From contig NC_090258.1 in assembly GCF_037325665.1 (NCBI RefSeq), positions 32,891,281 through 32,955,280 of the forward strand: a DNA stretch of 64,000 nt, read 5' to 3'. Below, in pieces: positions 21,743 to 35,031 of the stretch. Source of the DNA: Littorina saxatilis (Eukaryota > Mollusca > Gastropoda > Littorinimorpha > Littorinidae). The position numbers and the translations under genes were made by a program. Every line of letters begins with the position of its first letter. The stretch's first letter is position 1. A model generated the notes under the pieces. It was given only the letters and a program-made list of their open reading frames with translations. It searched no databases and had not been told where the DNA came from.

Positions 21743-21910
21743 GAACAGAGTGATTAATTAAGTGAAACATTCACAAAACCAGACCATTGACCTATGTGGA
21801 CTTTATTGTGTACATTATCTAAACAGAATGCGCTGAATCATAGACATACTTTATTTACACCCAGTTTCTACTTTACACTGGACACCACACAACACAAATT
21901 GAAGAATAGA
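21743..21910. repeat. Diverged direct repeat, right copy
   Basis: Partner of 19229-19398; see that entry for shared motifs. Confidence 0.7.
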
Positions 21911-22196
21911 ATAGGTCAATGAAGGGAATGTTAAATAAAACAAGGAGTGAATCATGTATAGACATACATTTTACTGTCTCCGCGAATCATGTATCTATAG
22001 ACATACATTTTACTGTCTCCGCTCACCGGGGAACAAGCATCAGCTAAATTTCTGTGGATGAGAACTTATTCAAATCCGTCCATAATAGGGGGGAAGTTTG
22101 CAAAAGAGCAGATCTGCACTCCTTCAAATTGCTTCAAAAACTATTTGTGATGACTATCCAAATACAGTTGAACCCTCTTTAAAGACCAATACCCCC

Positions 22197-22237
<41 letters not shown>

Positions 22238-22982
22238 CCAACAATGTTTATGAGCGAAGATACCAACAATTAAAAAATAAAACCTTCAGACACATGCAAA
22301 CACATCTCTGTTTCACCTCTGTGTTGCAGATGATATACAAATGTATCACAATCTTCCGCTTCACTATCACCCTTTGGGAATTAACTAAATGTAAGTCATC
22401 AAACCTGAGCATCGACTCTCAAAGTAACAGAAACACTCAGCTTCGGTTTATGGTTCGGCATCCTGGGCGCCAACAATAATTACCATCATGCTAAAGACCA
22501 GAAGTCACTGGAAAATGACCAGAAGTCAATATGGGAAGCACCATGCACTCCTGGTCAATAATCACAAACCTAAAGCAAGAATGACACCACGACCACCTTA
22601 GTCTCACTGTCACCACCACAGCAAAATTGGCCCACAGTCACAGCATACAATCCATCACTCAGCTCAGCCTCAGACTCTACTACTGACTGTGTAAATTACA
22701 GACTCTACTGCTGACTGTGCTTTACCAATGAGTTATTGGCCTTGCTTTCACCCCCTCTCCCCATAGTTGTCCGTGCCGGTGATCAATCAGGCGATTAGGG
22801 GGAGAGTTATGAAAGCACTGCCCACACCCTCCCTGCCAAAGCCCAGGCTTTAGAGAGCCACTAATCAAATGCTAGAGCTATCCCCCAAACCACCGGCCGG
22901 AGCTTGATATGCTAGCCTCCGGGGAGAGTGCCGTTAGTAAGAGAGACAGAGAGAGAGAAAGAGAGAAAGAGAGAGACTCGGG

Positions 22983-22984
<2 letters not shown>
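21911..22984. other. No gene recognised; simple repeats and element fragments
   Basis: ATAGACATACATTTTACTGT is duplicated at about 21958 and 22001. A (CA)n tract lies at 22199-22234 after a possible MITE end (CAGTTGAACCCTC near 22165). 22740-22920 looks like an interspersed repeat edge (CCGGCCGGAGCTTGATATGC) of unknown class. Confidence 0.45.

Positions 22985-23031
<47 letters not shown>
22985..23031. repeat. (GT)n microsatellite
   Basis: About 20 GT units immediately before the assembly gap, following a (GA)n-rich stretch. Confidence 0.95.
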
Positions 23032-23033
<2 letters not shown>

Positions 23034-23051
23034 CGTTATTTAATCCCCCCC

Positions 23052-23251
23052 NNNNNNNNNNNNNNNNNNNNNNNNNNNNNNNNNNNNNNNNNNNNNNNNN
23101 NNNNNNNNNNNNNNNNNNNNNNNNNNNNNNNNNNNNNNNNNNNNNNNNNNNNNNNNNNNNNNNNNNNNNNNNNNNNNNNNNNNNNNNNNNNNNNNNNNNN
23201 NNNNNNNNNNNNNNNNNNNNNNNNNNNNNNNNNNNNNNNNNNNNNNNNNNN
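23052..23251. other. Assembly gap (200 N)
   Basis: Exactly 200 unknown bases, bordered by CCCCCCC on the left and a G-rich tract within 40 bp on the right. The length is probably a placeholder. Confidence 0.99.
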
Positions 23252-23784
23252 GAAGATACAGCAAATAAGGAGGAAGGAGTGGGGGGGGGGGGGGGCAAAA
23301 CGAGGACAAGCCAGGTTCCAAGGCAAAGGGAGAGGCCCAGTCGAGCCAGTCACAGGTCTTTGGGGTCACAGGGATATGACTCATCGCAAGGCATGAGACA
23401 TCTCTAGCTCTGCCTATCCAATTCCAAATCTCCTCTCCAAGTATTTCCCTGTCCTTTCTGCCTCAAAGCGCTGGCCTCGATCTCTCTACTCTCCCACTCC
23501 CATGCCACTGTGTTCCGAACATTATTCAGTCTGGCACGTACTGCTCGTGAATGGATGCTCTGGAGGGATCTAAATCTCGTGTACACACGTCATTCCTGCA
23601 TTGGAGGGGGGCGGGGTCACGTTTTGTGTGTGTGTGTGTGTGTGTGTATGTGCGTCTGCCTGTCTGTGTGCGAGTGTGTGTGTGTGTGTGTCTATGTGCA
23701 TGAAATACGATGCTGCCAGTCTTCTTTTCCTTCATGAAACAAGTATGCAGTTTAACAGTACTTTTCTGAATATTTTTCGATATT

Positions 23785-24118
23785 ATCAGAAACTGTGCAT
23801 GTACATGTATGACCGTGTTTACACCAGCCGGCCACTATACACCGCTTCAGGGAATGCATGCTTAGTATTTCCGTGTTAATTTCTTTAACCCACTAAACTG
23901 TGACATGGATTACAGGATCTTTTCCGTGCGCAATTGGCCTTGTGCTTGCGTTTACACACGAAGGGGGATAAGGCTCTAGCATGTCTGTACATAAGTTGAC
24001 CTGGCAGATTCAGATTGGAAAAATCTCCACCCTTAACCAACCAGGTGCAGCTGGGATTCGAATACATGACCTTACGCTCGAGGCCAGCATCTTATCCACT
24101 AGACCAATGCGCTACAGG
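23785..24118 (-). mobile_element. tRNA-headed SINE
   Basis: On the minus strand the head has GCGCATTGGTCTAGTGGATA (A-box-like) and GTATTCGAATCCC (B-box-like). The body (TGACATGGATTACAGGATCT and a TGCTTGCG...ACACAC region) matches the SINE at 33394-33745, though the tRNA heads differ. End points are approximate and no duplication was found. Confidence 0.8.
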
Positions 24119-24129
24119 CAGTGGAGTGA

Positions 24130-25594
24130 ACAATTATTGATCTGAAGAAAACCTGAACATTTGGTCATCACTTGCAGCGATTTATAGCTCACGTTTGTCT
24201 TGCTTGTGAGCAAAAAACAAAAATGCAACGAATGGTCAACAGATATCTGCAAATTCTTTCCTCCAATGGACCATTTGCAGTTAAATCGGGTGTGTTCCCT
24301 TCTGGGCAACGACACACTTGATTGTGTTCTTACAAACTTCTCAACGCGTCTAACTCTAAGAGTTATTATTTTACAATGTATCAACTATCATAAATAAGCA
24401 GATAAAAAGAGGGAACTTAATAGTACAATGTACCTTTACCAGAGAGGGGTTTTATGGAAATCCCACGGAGGGGTTTAATGTCAACATTAATTAAAATCCT
24501 CCCTGTTTAGATGCATATTTTAAGTACACTGCCGACCCAGGCATGTCAATTGGTGTCAGCGGTCAGCTAAACTTCTTTCAAAATGTCAAAAACTTTTTAT
24601 TTCTCACACTTGAGAAAAGGCGACACCTGAGAACGGCTTGAAACTTGGGAAATTGCCAAAACTTTCAAGACCATTTCAGCAAATTCTCACAGAAAATTAA
24701 ATCCTAGCAACATTTCAGTCTCACACTTCCCTCACATTATCCCCCCCCCCCCCCCCACCCCCCTTCTGCACACACCCATCCCCACCTTTGGACCATCCGG
24801 ACCTCTGTCTCATTTAAGAACCTGGACTCGATCTTTACATACTCATAGTCATTCACATTATAATAAATTATTTTTTAAATACCATCCTTCCACAGTATAC
24901 AATTTTACTCAGCGTAATTTCACAACATAGAAGACATCACTATATTTTTTTTCTACTTTTTCTGTTGAAATGACAGATGACAGGCCTATTACTGTAACTT
25001 AGTGCAAGTGCACTGTTTCTGGTCCTAATCAGTATAATAGTAGTGTTTTCCTGCAATATTTGTATTTCTTGCCCAGGGATGTCGTTAGGCGTCGGACATC
25101 GGTCATAAAATATCAGAAGTTATGAAAAAAACAATTGAAAGTCAGCAGAGACTTTCTACTGGGATTTGTTAAAATCTCTCAGCAGAGCAAAAGAGAGAGA
25201 GAACAAAAATGTGTGTCCCTTCACAGTTGAGATTTCAAAGAGAATCTAAGCTTACTACCCCAGGGGAGAGAGTATCAACAGAGAAATCTAGTCCAGAGGA
25301 GAACCATTGTTTTACTACTGTGACCATGACCAGACAGGTGTTTCGACACTAATGTGTCTCATCAGTGGTCTGATGGTAGATACGGCAAGAGTTGATGATA
25401 TGATAAAATCGTTTATTTAACGTCACTCTGTTAAAACATTGGCAACATTTGTCTTAGATTAAAAACACACACAGGCGCGCACACAAACTTTCCCTTCAAG
25501 TACAGTGGTTCACCACCCTGCCACCCAAGGTCTTTATTCAAACTTAAAAGATAGCTTAATTGGGGTATTAGCCATTTGGCAGGAATTATTTCTG
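24130..25594. other. No gene recognised; probable DNA-element remains near 25100-25500
   Basis: A poly-C tract lies at 24740-24757. The stretch near 25160-25390 (CAGCAGAGACTTTCTACTGG ... GTGTTTCGACACTAATGTG) reads like an interspersed repeat but has no second copy in the window. Confidence 0.4.
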
Positions 25595-25777
25595 TTCGGG
25601 GATATCATTCCCAGGAACTCTCATGTCAAATTTCATAAAGATCGGTCCAGTAGTTTGGTATGAATCGTTCTACACACACACGCACAGACAGACAGACAGA
25701 CAGACACACACACACCACGACCCTCGTCTCGATTCCCCCTCTATGTTAAAACATTTAGTCAAACCTTGACCAAATGT
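25595..25777 (-). mobile_element. Helentron-like family H1, truncated unit (5' part only)
   Basis: Only the 5' terminal part remains: the (CA)n-bearing segment, the GATTCCCCCTCTATG box and the 5' hairpin ending at 25777. The next unit begins directly after it, head to tail. Confidence 0.75.
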
Positions 25778-26658
25778 AAAACAAGTCGCGTAAGGCGAAA
25801 ATACAACATTTAGTCAAGCTGTCGAACTCACAGAATGAACCTGAACGCAATACAATTTTTCAGTAAGACCGTATACTCGGGTAGCATCGTGAGTCCACCG
25901 ATCGTGGCAAAGGCAGTGAAATTGACAAGAAGAGCGGGGTAGTAGTTGCGCTGAGAAGGATAGCACGCTTTTCTGTACCTCTCTTCGTTTTAACTTTCTG
26001 AGCGTGTTTTTAATCCAAACATATCATATCTATATGTTTTTGGAATCAGGAACCGACAAGGAATAAGATGAAAGTGTTTTTAAATTGATTTCGAAAAATT
26101 AATTTTGATCATAATTTTTATATTTTTAATTTTCAGAGCTTGTTTTTAATCCAAATATAACATATTTATATGTTTTTGGAATCAGAAAATGATGAAGAAT
26201 AAGATGAACGTAAATTTGGATCGTTTTATAAATTTTTATTTATTTTTTTAAATTTTCAGATTTTTGATGACCAAAGTCATAAATTAATTTTTAAGCCACC
26301 AAGCTGAAATGCAATACCGAAGTCCGGCCTTCGTCGAAGATTGATTTGCCAAAATTTCAATCAATTTGATTGAAAAATGAGGGTGTGACAGTGCCGCCCC
26401 AACTTTTACAAAAAGCCGGATATGACGTCATCAAAGGTATAAATATCGAAAAAAAGAAAAAAACATCCAGGGATATCATTCCCAGGAACTCTCATGTCAA
26501 ATTTCTTTAAAGATCAGTCCAGTAGTTTGGTCTGAATCGCTCTACACACACACACACACACACACGCACAGACAGACACACACACACACACACACACATG
26601 ACCCTCGTCTCGATTCGCCCTCTATGTTAAAACATTTAGTCAAAACTTGACTAAATGT
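25778..26658 (-). mobile_element. Helentron-like family H1, complete unit
   Basis: On the minus strand the 5' end is the hairpin ACATTTAGTCAA, three bases, TTGACTAAATGT (26632-26658). Near the 3' end the inverted motif CTTGACTAAATGT is followed by the hairpin TCGCCTTACGCGA and terminus CTTGT. Length is about 880 bp with no open frame. The next unit follows at once, forming a tandem array, which Helentron-associated elements are known to do. Confidence 0.75.
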
Positions 26659-28003
<1,345 letters not shown>

Positions 28004-28950
28004 AAAAACGGGCCTGGTTTGAGCAGTGACACAGGGAAATCTGTACATCAAACCTCTGCAGCCCTGCAGAGAGAAATTCTCTCCAGAGTCTTCGGAGTTG
28101 TCAGCGTTTGGAAACTTGATAGTCTGCTACCGACGGTGGGAAAGTTCTTGACCGCAGCATGGCAGGTCAAAATAACACACTGGGACCAAAGCGGCGGTGG
28201 AGCTTAATTGATACCGACATGGTTGCTGCACAAACGGCCAGCTAAGCCACTCCTCCTACTGGCACGTGCGAACACTGCGCCATCGCAGCGTGCTGTGACT
28301 GCGCCTGAACTGTAGTATGATTAACTGGTGCAGATGTGCAATTCATGTAACCACACACAGTCAGAACTCAGATGTCCTATCGTTTTATGCCAAGCGCGGT
28401 CATTGTCTGATTGAAGTTCCATTCCCTCGGACAATGCCGCGCGCCATACAACTTACAAGTACTTTTAGGTGGGTTTTTTTTATAGTTTTTTTAAATGTTA
28501 CTGTTTGTTTGAAAAAAATAACAACAACAATAATATCTGCACATGTGTGTGTGTGTCTCTAAATGTGTGCATTTGTGTGTGCATTTTGTCCTATCAAAAA
28601 TTGTTCAAAGTGGTCAAATTCTCTATTCATGTTGAAGAGCTCAGGTTGATATTTGTAATATCATAGAAACAAATCCAACAATTTAAGCTACCCTTATAAT
28701 TGTATAAAAATCCGATTACAAATACAACGAATCAATGAATGGCATGGCAAAGCACTTGGGAACACAAAGTATTATGTAGCCGGGCCGGTAGACCTACGTT
28801 TGGTCTATAGTCACAAAAGTGCTAAGTTTATCAACACCGATGTACATGTTCAATAATCCCTATCTACAAAACAATGCCCAAATTAAAATTGTCGTCTTAC
28901 TGGCGTACGCACACTAAACACACATCTTACAAGCATTGAAGAGCTCAAAA
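28004..28950. other. No gene recognised
   Basis: Moderate GC to 28300, then AT-rich. No repeat partner or coding frame was recognised. Confidence 0.5.
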
Positions 28951-28957
28951 TACTTAC

Positions 28958-29024
28958 AGTGCAAGCAACTGCTGGAACCTTCAACGCGGTAACAACAAGA
29001 TCTGCAAGCCGAGAGCGACATCAT
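28958..29024 (-). CDS. Possible first coding exon, minus strand (weak)
   Basis: On the minus strand two adjacent ATGs (29019-29024) open a 22-codon frame that runs into GTAAGT (28957-28952), a consensus splice donor. The peptide starts MMSLSACRSCCYRVEG and is Cys/Ser-rich. An E-box, TCACGTGA, lies just upstream at 29052-29059 and ETS-like GGCGGAAGTG further up near 29244, so a promoter here is plausible. No second exon was identified. Confidence 0.22.
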
Positions 29025-29029
29025 AAACG

Positions 29030-29340
29030 ATGTGTCACATGAACATAAATGTCACGTGATCAAACATATGTCCGTGTCATTTCTGTTGTTTGCGTGGCGT
29101 GACAGGCGAACGTGAGTGACTTTGATCACAGCATCTCATAGGGGTTACGATGGGGGACTGTGCGCATTATAAAACGCTCAAGAAATATGCAATGAAATAT
29201 TTTAGTCGGGAAAGTTCAACGGATGGGGGTCACTTCTCTCATCGGCGGAAGTGAGAGATCGAAAGTGGAAAGCTTCCTGTTTGGATTCGAATAGTGGATC
29301 GCGCGTGGACCTGTAGAGTGAATGGAGTGGACACTTTGAA
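29030..29340. promoter_or_regulatory. Possible promoter region (weak)
   Basis: The stretch contains TCACGTGA (29052), GGCGGAAGTG (about 29244) and GCTTCCTGTT (about 29271), typical E-box and ETS core motifs. It lies upstream of the possible minus-strand exon and about 3.3 kb upstream of TMEM169. The call rests on motifs alone. Confidence 0.2.
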
Positions 29341-30521
29341 AAAAGGAAGATTCTGTAATTCGCTTTTGTATCTTGTGCATATTCGATTCATAATCTTAGA
29401 TCACTTTACCCGGTGCGAATACAGCTTACTAAAAGGACGTGTTGAGAATGTTGAATAATGTTTTGTCATCAGGTTTACCCACACTGGTCCCCAGACAAAT
29501 AACATGAAGCTATCGGGAGGACGTCAGCCAGGCGTCAGCCAAACTTGGTTTAAGCAATGTTTATTCATATTTTACATGTTCAGGAAATGTACATCGACAT
29601 AAGGTGAAAACAACAACAGACTTCAGACTGAATGTTTCTCCGCCAATTTCAAGCTGTATCTTGAGGGAGAAAAGTATGTCACGACTCTTGCAACTGAGCA
29701 GATGTGTGATGTAATTCGATCGATTGTACGAGTACTCCAAATTCGATTTATTCGAAAACGCACCGAGCGGTTACGTCCCTTGCGTAAAAAAAAGAAATAT
29801 TTTTTAGTTGAAACTAATTTCAAAGTCAAAATACCATTTCTCCCCACAGCTGAATTAGAATCCAAGGGGGGGGGGGGGGGTGTGATACGTGCATGGTCCC
29901 GGCAAGCTGGATCAGCAACACTTTGAAGGGGAGGGGAATAGTCAGTATTAAGTTTGTGTGAGATAAACAAAGCCGGCTGACGTCCTCCCAGTAGCTGCAT
30001 GTAGACAAATTAATACAGCACAGATTGCAACAGGTGATCGTTTTTCACTGTCATTTTTTTCTCTCAAGTTCTTAACAACGTCGATGTCGACGGTTTTGCA
30101 AAGTGCAAACTGCCAGCTGCGGTCTATTTGTGTAGCAAAGTAACCAAGCACGGCCAAGAAGCATTTTAATTTACTATTTGATAACTAACCCTGTTCCATT
30201 AGTAAACATGTGCCAAAAATCAATATGATTATGTAATCATTTATTTTTAAAGCATAATTCCGTAATATAGACAATGTTCGGAAATACCTCTGTCAAGTTT
30301 GTATGGGTTGTGGCAGAGTTGCTTTCCCTTGTTTTTACCTGTTTTTCCATTGAAACATTCAGTCAGTCAAGCTACACTCACGTGATATCACGGCCAATCA
30401 CTAGCGAACGCGTGTAGTCTGGGCACGCGGCGATGATCTGTGCAAGTGAAATCATGCAAACGACTGTCATCCCAGCCAGTGATGACGAGCTCCGATATGT
30501 GTGCTTTCTGCACTGTCTGCT
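29341..30521. other. No gene recognised
   Basis: A G14 run lies at 29867-29880. 30385-30430 has a CCAAT-type GGCCAATCACTAG and CpG-rich flanks. Nothing codes convincingly on either strand. Confidence 0.45.
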
Positions 30522-30526
30522 CAACT

Positions 30527-30868
30527 CAGGGGCGGGGGGGGGGGGGGGGGTTCTGGGGTTTCCGGACCCCCCCCCCCCCCCCCCCCCAGCCCAAAAATAA
30601 AATTTTTGGGTTGAGTTTCAATTTTTGGGGTATTAATCAGTGACAAAATCTGCTGCCTCAAACTGGTAATGATCATCCTCAGAATGCACCAGATTGCACC
30701 ATTTTGCTTCCTTTTTTCAAAATTTTCCGGGGGGGCATGCCCCCGGACCCCCCTAGCAAGCTAGGCGCTTCGCGCGTCGGCTCGGCGCGGCGCCTTCACA
30801 CTCTTATCTTCACAATATACTTTTCGACCCCCCCCCCCCCCCCCATAAAATGAACTGATCCGCCCCTG
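30527..30868. mobile_element. hAT-like MITE with 5-bp duplication CAACT
   Basis: The ends are CAGGGGCGG and CCGCCCCTG, flanked by CAACT at 30522-30526 and 30869-30873. The interior has long G and C runs and the palindrome-rich CCGGGGGGGCATGCCCCCGG. CAGGG termini are common in hAT elements, and a minority of hAT groups use 5-bp duplications. Confidence 0.78.
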
Positions 30869-30873
30869 CAACT

Positions 30874-32522
30874 TGACATAATGATATCCTTCGATCACTT
30901 GAAAAGCCGCTACGGTAAGCGGCGGCACTTGGAGTTGACAACTGATTGGCCCATTGCAGATGTCAGTGCCGGATCGCTTCCCTCAGTGCACAGATCGAGC
31001 GATCAGGTGCGGAGAAGTCATGTGTAGCTTGACTCAATGTTTGCAAGGAAAAGCCACACTGAAACCCCACAAAAACTGTGACAGACACTGTGGAAAAAAA
31101 TCAGTCGCTACCCAACTATTTTTTGATAAACATGTAGTTTTACTATTTTGTGGGATTGTTATTCCAGGCCAAGCATCAGATTTGTTAACCGTTTTGTAAC
31201 AGAAAAATAACACGCACATAATTATGGGGAATAACATCTTTTGTCTGCATATTGGGGGGGGGGGGGGGGGGTGGGTGGGGGGGGGGGGGTGGTCATAAAC
31301 CTTTTTTTTTTAAGAAAGAATCAGATAACAGTTTCACCGCTATGCAAAATTTGCAGACTTTTGTCTTTGAGCTACTTCAGAGATTGCATTTTGTTGTCAC
31401 TCCAATCTGAGGCAAGCGAGAAGTAATTTCTCTGTTCGAGTCCGTATGCTTATCCATCATAATGTATTGAAGGTCTCAAGCGTATGCGCACGTCATTGTG
31501 CGGGAATCCGAGGGGCCTATTTATTATGAATGAATATGTACGACACATTCTATGTTATTTCCTTACATTTTATGACCAGTTTTATTGTTCAGATTCTACT
31601 TTATCGAACAATGCTGTACATTTTGCACACATTGGCATAGCCTTAAGTGTTTCAGCTAGACCAAAACAAAGTTTGCTCATCAGTAAACAAGATCACACAG
31701 CGCCGTGCGTATAACTTCCAAATGTGTTTTTCTTGACAAAACATGCATTGAAGGACATCTGTGCTCAGGGGTACCTAATTGATATGGTTATACATGTAAA
31801 TATAACAACTGGCTGGCTGCCCCCTGACAAGAATATACTATTGTGGTGAAGTGACAGGTTCACATTGATTTAGCTGGTATAATAAGGTACGCCTGTCTTG
31901 TTCTTTGTACATGTGCATGATTGCGAGTGACTGGTGTTTGTGTACTGGGTTGTGTAGAACGTATTATTGAGGCAATGTGGCATGATTTGGTGCTAAGGCT
32001 CTAGATAAGTATAGCTGTGACACATATATATGTGTCAACTGGTGCGTGTGTGTGTGTTGACACATACTCATGCTCAATCAATGACTTAATTGTTTATCAC
32101 AGCGCCACTTGTTTGCAGTATATCTATCATTCTATCTATTCTATGGCTCAAATACACACACACATCTTTATGTGCATTTACAACCTCTCTCTCACACACA
32201 CACACACACATCTGTAGTGTAGGTAGACACACACACGCATACATGTATGCACTCAGAGCTGTCAGTAAAGTATTGTACGTACACTAGCTGTGCAACATAA
32301 ATTCCATCTGAATATCTTGGTGCTTTAAGTGATTTCACTTCACATTTTCACGATTTAGCCAAAATATTGCAAAACAGACAAATTTAGTTATTTACTGTCA
32401 ACTTAATTTGCTGCATAGAATATATATATATATTAATTATGAGTATCAGAATGTATCCAGCCTTATACTCGTAGTCATAATTTATTTGACCTTTTTAATT
32501 ATGTGTGCAGGTCAAAAGCAAA
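30874..32522. other. No gene recognised; G-rich tract at 31254-31293
   Basis: A strongly G-biased tract (runs of up to about 18 G) lies at 31254-31293. Short (GT)n/(CA)n tracts lie at 32042-32060 and 32192-32208. An acceptor-like TGTGTGCAG ends at 32510, so part of this may be the intron upstream of TMEM169. Confidence 0.45.
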
Positions 32523-32622
32523 ACCTGAGTGCAGAGGAAAACAACATCACTTGACCATGGTGGATTTGTCTCGCTGTCCGGTCTGACAGTATAGACGTGT
32601 GATCAACAAGAAGAGGAAGACC

Positions 32623-33264
32623 ATGGTGGAGTCTGGTCCACAGCCAACTGGGTCAGAGGCCAACAAAGCGGAATGGATGGAACTGACGCGACCCCTGGCA
32701 AAACGGAGACCTCCCAGCAACCCAGGGCAGCACACACTCACCATGTCGGGAACTGTCAAACGTGGCAACCAGGTCGGATCACCCGTAGACGTCGAGCTGG
32801 AACTAACAGACATTGAGTTTCGACGTCTGACGAGCCGAGATGCCAGCACAGACCGTAAATGTTCCTGCGGGTCCGATCAAGGACCTCATGTGACGCTGCT
32901 ATCGGTTCTGTTTGTGCCGCTGGCGTTTCTGTCTTCCCTGTGTGTGTCCTTTTACTACAGTGCAATGACTTGGTACAACTTCTACGTGTACTTCAGCGAC
33001 GAGAAGACTATCTGGCACAAAGTATCCGTGTGTCCTTTGCTCATTCTCAGCTTTCCATTCTGGGCTTCGCTTACGGCGTTGGGGATTGGACTGTATGCTT
33101 CCGTGGTGCAGATTTCGTGGGTTTTGGAATCGTGGCTTCTCCAGATTCGTGACTTTGAAAAAGGGTTCTACGCGTGGTTTTGCTGTGCCGTTGGTCTGTC
33201 TCAGTGCTGTCCTTATGAGATTGTTGTGTTGGACGAAGACGAGAATTTTCCTGACCGAAGTTGA
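32623..33264 (+). CDS. TMEM169: Transmembrane protein 169 homologue
   Basis: 213 residues from the ATG at 32623 (ACCATGG context). The family core is clear: LTMSGTVKRGNQVG and VDVELELTDIEFRRLT, then GPHV, a membrane segment (about 90-112), YYSAMTWYN, HKVSVCP, a second membrane segment (about 136-164, ending YASVVQISW), RDFEKGFYAW and CPYEIVVL. From memory, vertebrate TMEM169 has the same order (TGTITRGKKKGQ, SFYYGTITWYN, YAAVVQLSW, RDMEKGF). Vertebrate members are nearer 300 residues with a longer acidic N-terminus. Here an acceptor-like CTGACAG ending at 32589 opens an in-frame YRRVINKKRK before the ATG, so the true N-terminus may come from an upstream exon. Function is unknown; it is an integral membrane protein. 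Confidence 0.87.
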   Translation: MVESGPQPTGSEANKAEWMELTRPLAKRRPPSNPGQHTLTMSGTVKRGNQVGSPVDVELELTDIEFRRLTSRDASTDRKCSCGSDQGPHVTLLSVLFVPLAFLSSLCVSFYYSAMTWYNFYVYFSDEKTIWHKVSVCPLLILSFPFWASLTALGIGLYASVVQISWVLESWLLQIRDFEKGFYAWFCCAVGLSQCCPYEIVVLDEDENFPDRS

Positions 33265-33353
33265 TGCAATTAGACAAGCAGGGGTTTTAAAGAAACACTG
33301 GTGGCACTGATTGATTTAAGAGTGCCATAAAGTTTTTTAACCACAAGGTGTTA

Positions 33354-33950
33354 CAGTGGAACCCCCTTTTATCGTTGTATATGTGGTTTTTTTTGTGTTT
33401 GTTTGTTTGTTCGTTCATTGGCTGAAACTCCCACGGCTTTTACGTGTATGACCGTTTTTACCCCGCCATTTAGGCAGCCATATGCCGCTTTCGGAGGAAG
33501 CATGCTGGGTATTTTTGTGTTTCTATAACCCACCGAACTCTGACATGGATTACAGGATCTTTTTCGTGCGCACTTGGTCTTGTGCTTGCGTGTACACACG
33601 GGGGTGTTCGGACACTGAGGAGAGTCTGCACACAAAGTTGACTCTGAGAAATAAATCTCTCGCCGAACGCGGGGACGAACTCACGCTGACAGCGGCCAAC
33701 TGGATACAAATCCAGCACGCTACCGACTGAGCTACATTCCCGCCCATTTTTTGTGTGTGAAATGATTGTATACAGCGAAAGTGAATAAAACACCCTTTTA
33801 AGACCTCCAAAAATCTGAGAACATCAGGTCTTTAACAGGAGGTAGTCTTTAGTTAAAATGGAAGTATTTTTTATTTACATACGACGAGACCACCTTGAGA
33901 AAGCAAGTTCTTGAATGGGTGGGGGGGCTCTTAAGAGGGGAGCTCCACTG
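33354..33950. mobile_element. Mariner-like MITE, split by a SINE
   Basis: TA at 33352-33353 precedes CAGTGGAACCCCC, and GAGCTCCACTG at 33940-33950 precedes TA at 33951-33952. Inside, CCCTTTTAAGACCTCC and GGTCTTTAACAGGAGGT match the type of sequence at 1-111. A SINE occupies about 33394-33745. Confidence 0.65.
33394..33745 (-). mobile_element. tRNA-derived SINE
   Basis: The minus strand starts GGGCGGGAATGTAGCTCAGT (tRNA-like, A-box region), continues with a tRNA-like loop region and the body shared with 23785-24118, and ends in a (CAAA)n-like tail (plus strand GTTTGTTTGTTTG). It lies inside the mariner-like MITE and so is younger than it. Confidence 0.85.
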
Positions 33951-33989
33951 TACCAATTACCGGGTACATCCAGTGACCCTCTCATTTTT

Positions 33990-34668
33990 GAGTCACTTGA
34001 GAAAAAGTGACTCTATGTAATCGGTCAGTGTTAGTCTGTCCGGCCGGCCGTCCGGCCGGCCGTCCGGCCGGCCGTCTGTCCGGCCGGCCGTCCGGCCGGC
34101 CGTCCGTAGACACCACCTTAACGTTGGACTTTTCTCGGAAACTATCAAAGCGATCGGGCTCATATTTTGTTTAGTCGTGACCTCCAATGACCTCTACACT
34201 TTAACGATGGTTTCGTTGACCTTTGACCTTTTTCAAGGTCACAGGTCAGCGTCAAAGGAAAAATTAGACATTTTATATCTTTGACAAAGTTCATCGGATG
34301 TGATTGAAACTTTGTAGGATTATTCTTTACATCAAAGTATTTACATCTGTAGCCTTTTACGAACGTTATCAGAAAAACAAGGGAGATAACTAGCCTTTTC
34401 TGTTCGGCAACACACAACTTAACGTTGGGCTTTTCTCGGAAACTATAAAAGTGACCGGGCTCAAATTTTATGTGAACGTGACTCCCAGTGACCTCTACAC
34501 TTTGACGTCTGCTTTGGTGACCTTTGACCTTTTTCAAGGTCACAGGTATGTCTTGAATTCTTCAGGTATGCATTGTGTTGTGAATAGCAATTTCTTCCTG
34601 TCCATCTGATGCCTCATATAATATTCAGAACTGCGAAAGTGACTCGATCGAGCGTTTGCTCTTCTTGT
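33990..34668 (+). mobile_element. Helentron-like element, family H4
   Basis: The 5' end is a hairpin, GAGTCACTT with AAGTGACTC (33990-34013). Near the 3' end AAGTGACTC recurs, followed by the hairpin GAGCGTTTGCTC and terminus TTCTTGT, with a T on each side and no duplication. Tandem CCGGCCGGCCGT units lie at 34037-34107. Two perfect TGACCTTTGACCT motifs lie at 34217-34229 and 34518-34530. No protein is encoded. Confidence 0.75.
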
Positions 34669-34779
34669 TGAAACAAAGATTTAGTCCCCACATGAAGCGC
34701 TACATATTTTACCAAGTAAAGGTGTCAGATGATATTTTGTATGTCTGGTTTTTGGTTTACTAATGCAGGTGTGATTTAA

Positions 34780-35010
34780 CTCATTGTCTCTCAGGTACGG
34801 ATATATATCCGTACCCACTCATATGGCTGTATCTGACCAGGTACGGATATATCCACTCAGACTGTTAGCTTCAGTCGCTCACTGTAATGTCGATCTAACG
34901 CCTGCATTCAAGCTTGTTGATACACAGTTACTACAACTCTGAGTGACCTGCTGCATTACAGCTGGTCTCGGCCCAAAAAACCTTGGTCAACATAGGTGGG
35001 TTAGAAAGTG
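34780..35010. mobile_element. TTAA-flanked MITE (piggyBac-like candidate)
   Basis: TTAA occurs at 34776-34779 and 35011-35014 with weakly matching ends (CTCATTGTCTC and CACTTTCTAACC). A perfect 22-bp palindrome with arms GGTACGGATAT lies at 34794-34815, and its half (GGTACGGATATATCC) recurs at about 34842. The terminal match is poor, so confidence is limited. Confidence 0.5.
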
Positions 35011-35031
35011 TTAAGAAGAGTAAGGTTCTTA

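Noticed and set aside
31254-31293. Long G tract as a functional G-quadruplex
   Set aside because: Homopolymer runs of this size are error-prone in assembly, and no gene context supports a role.
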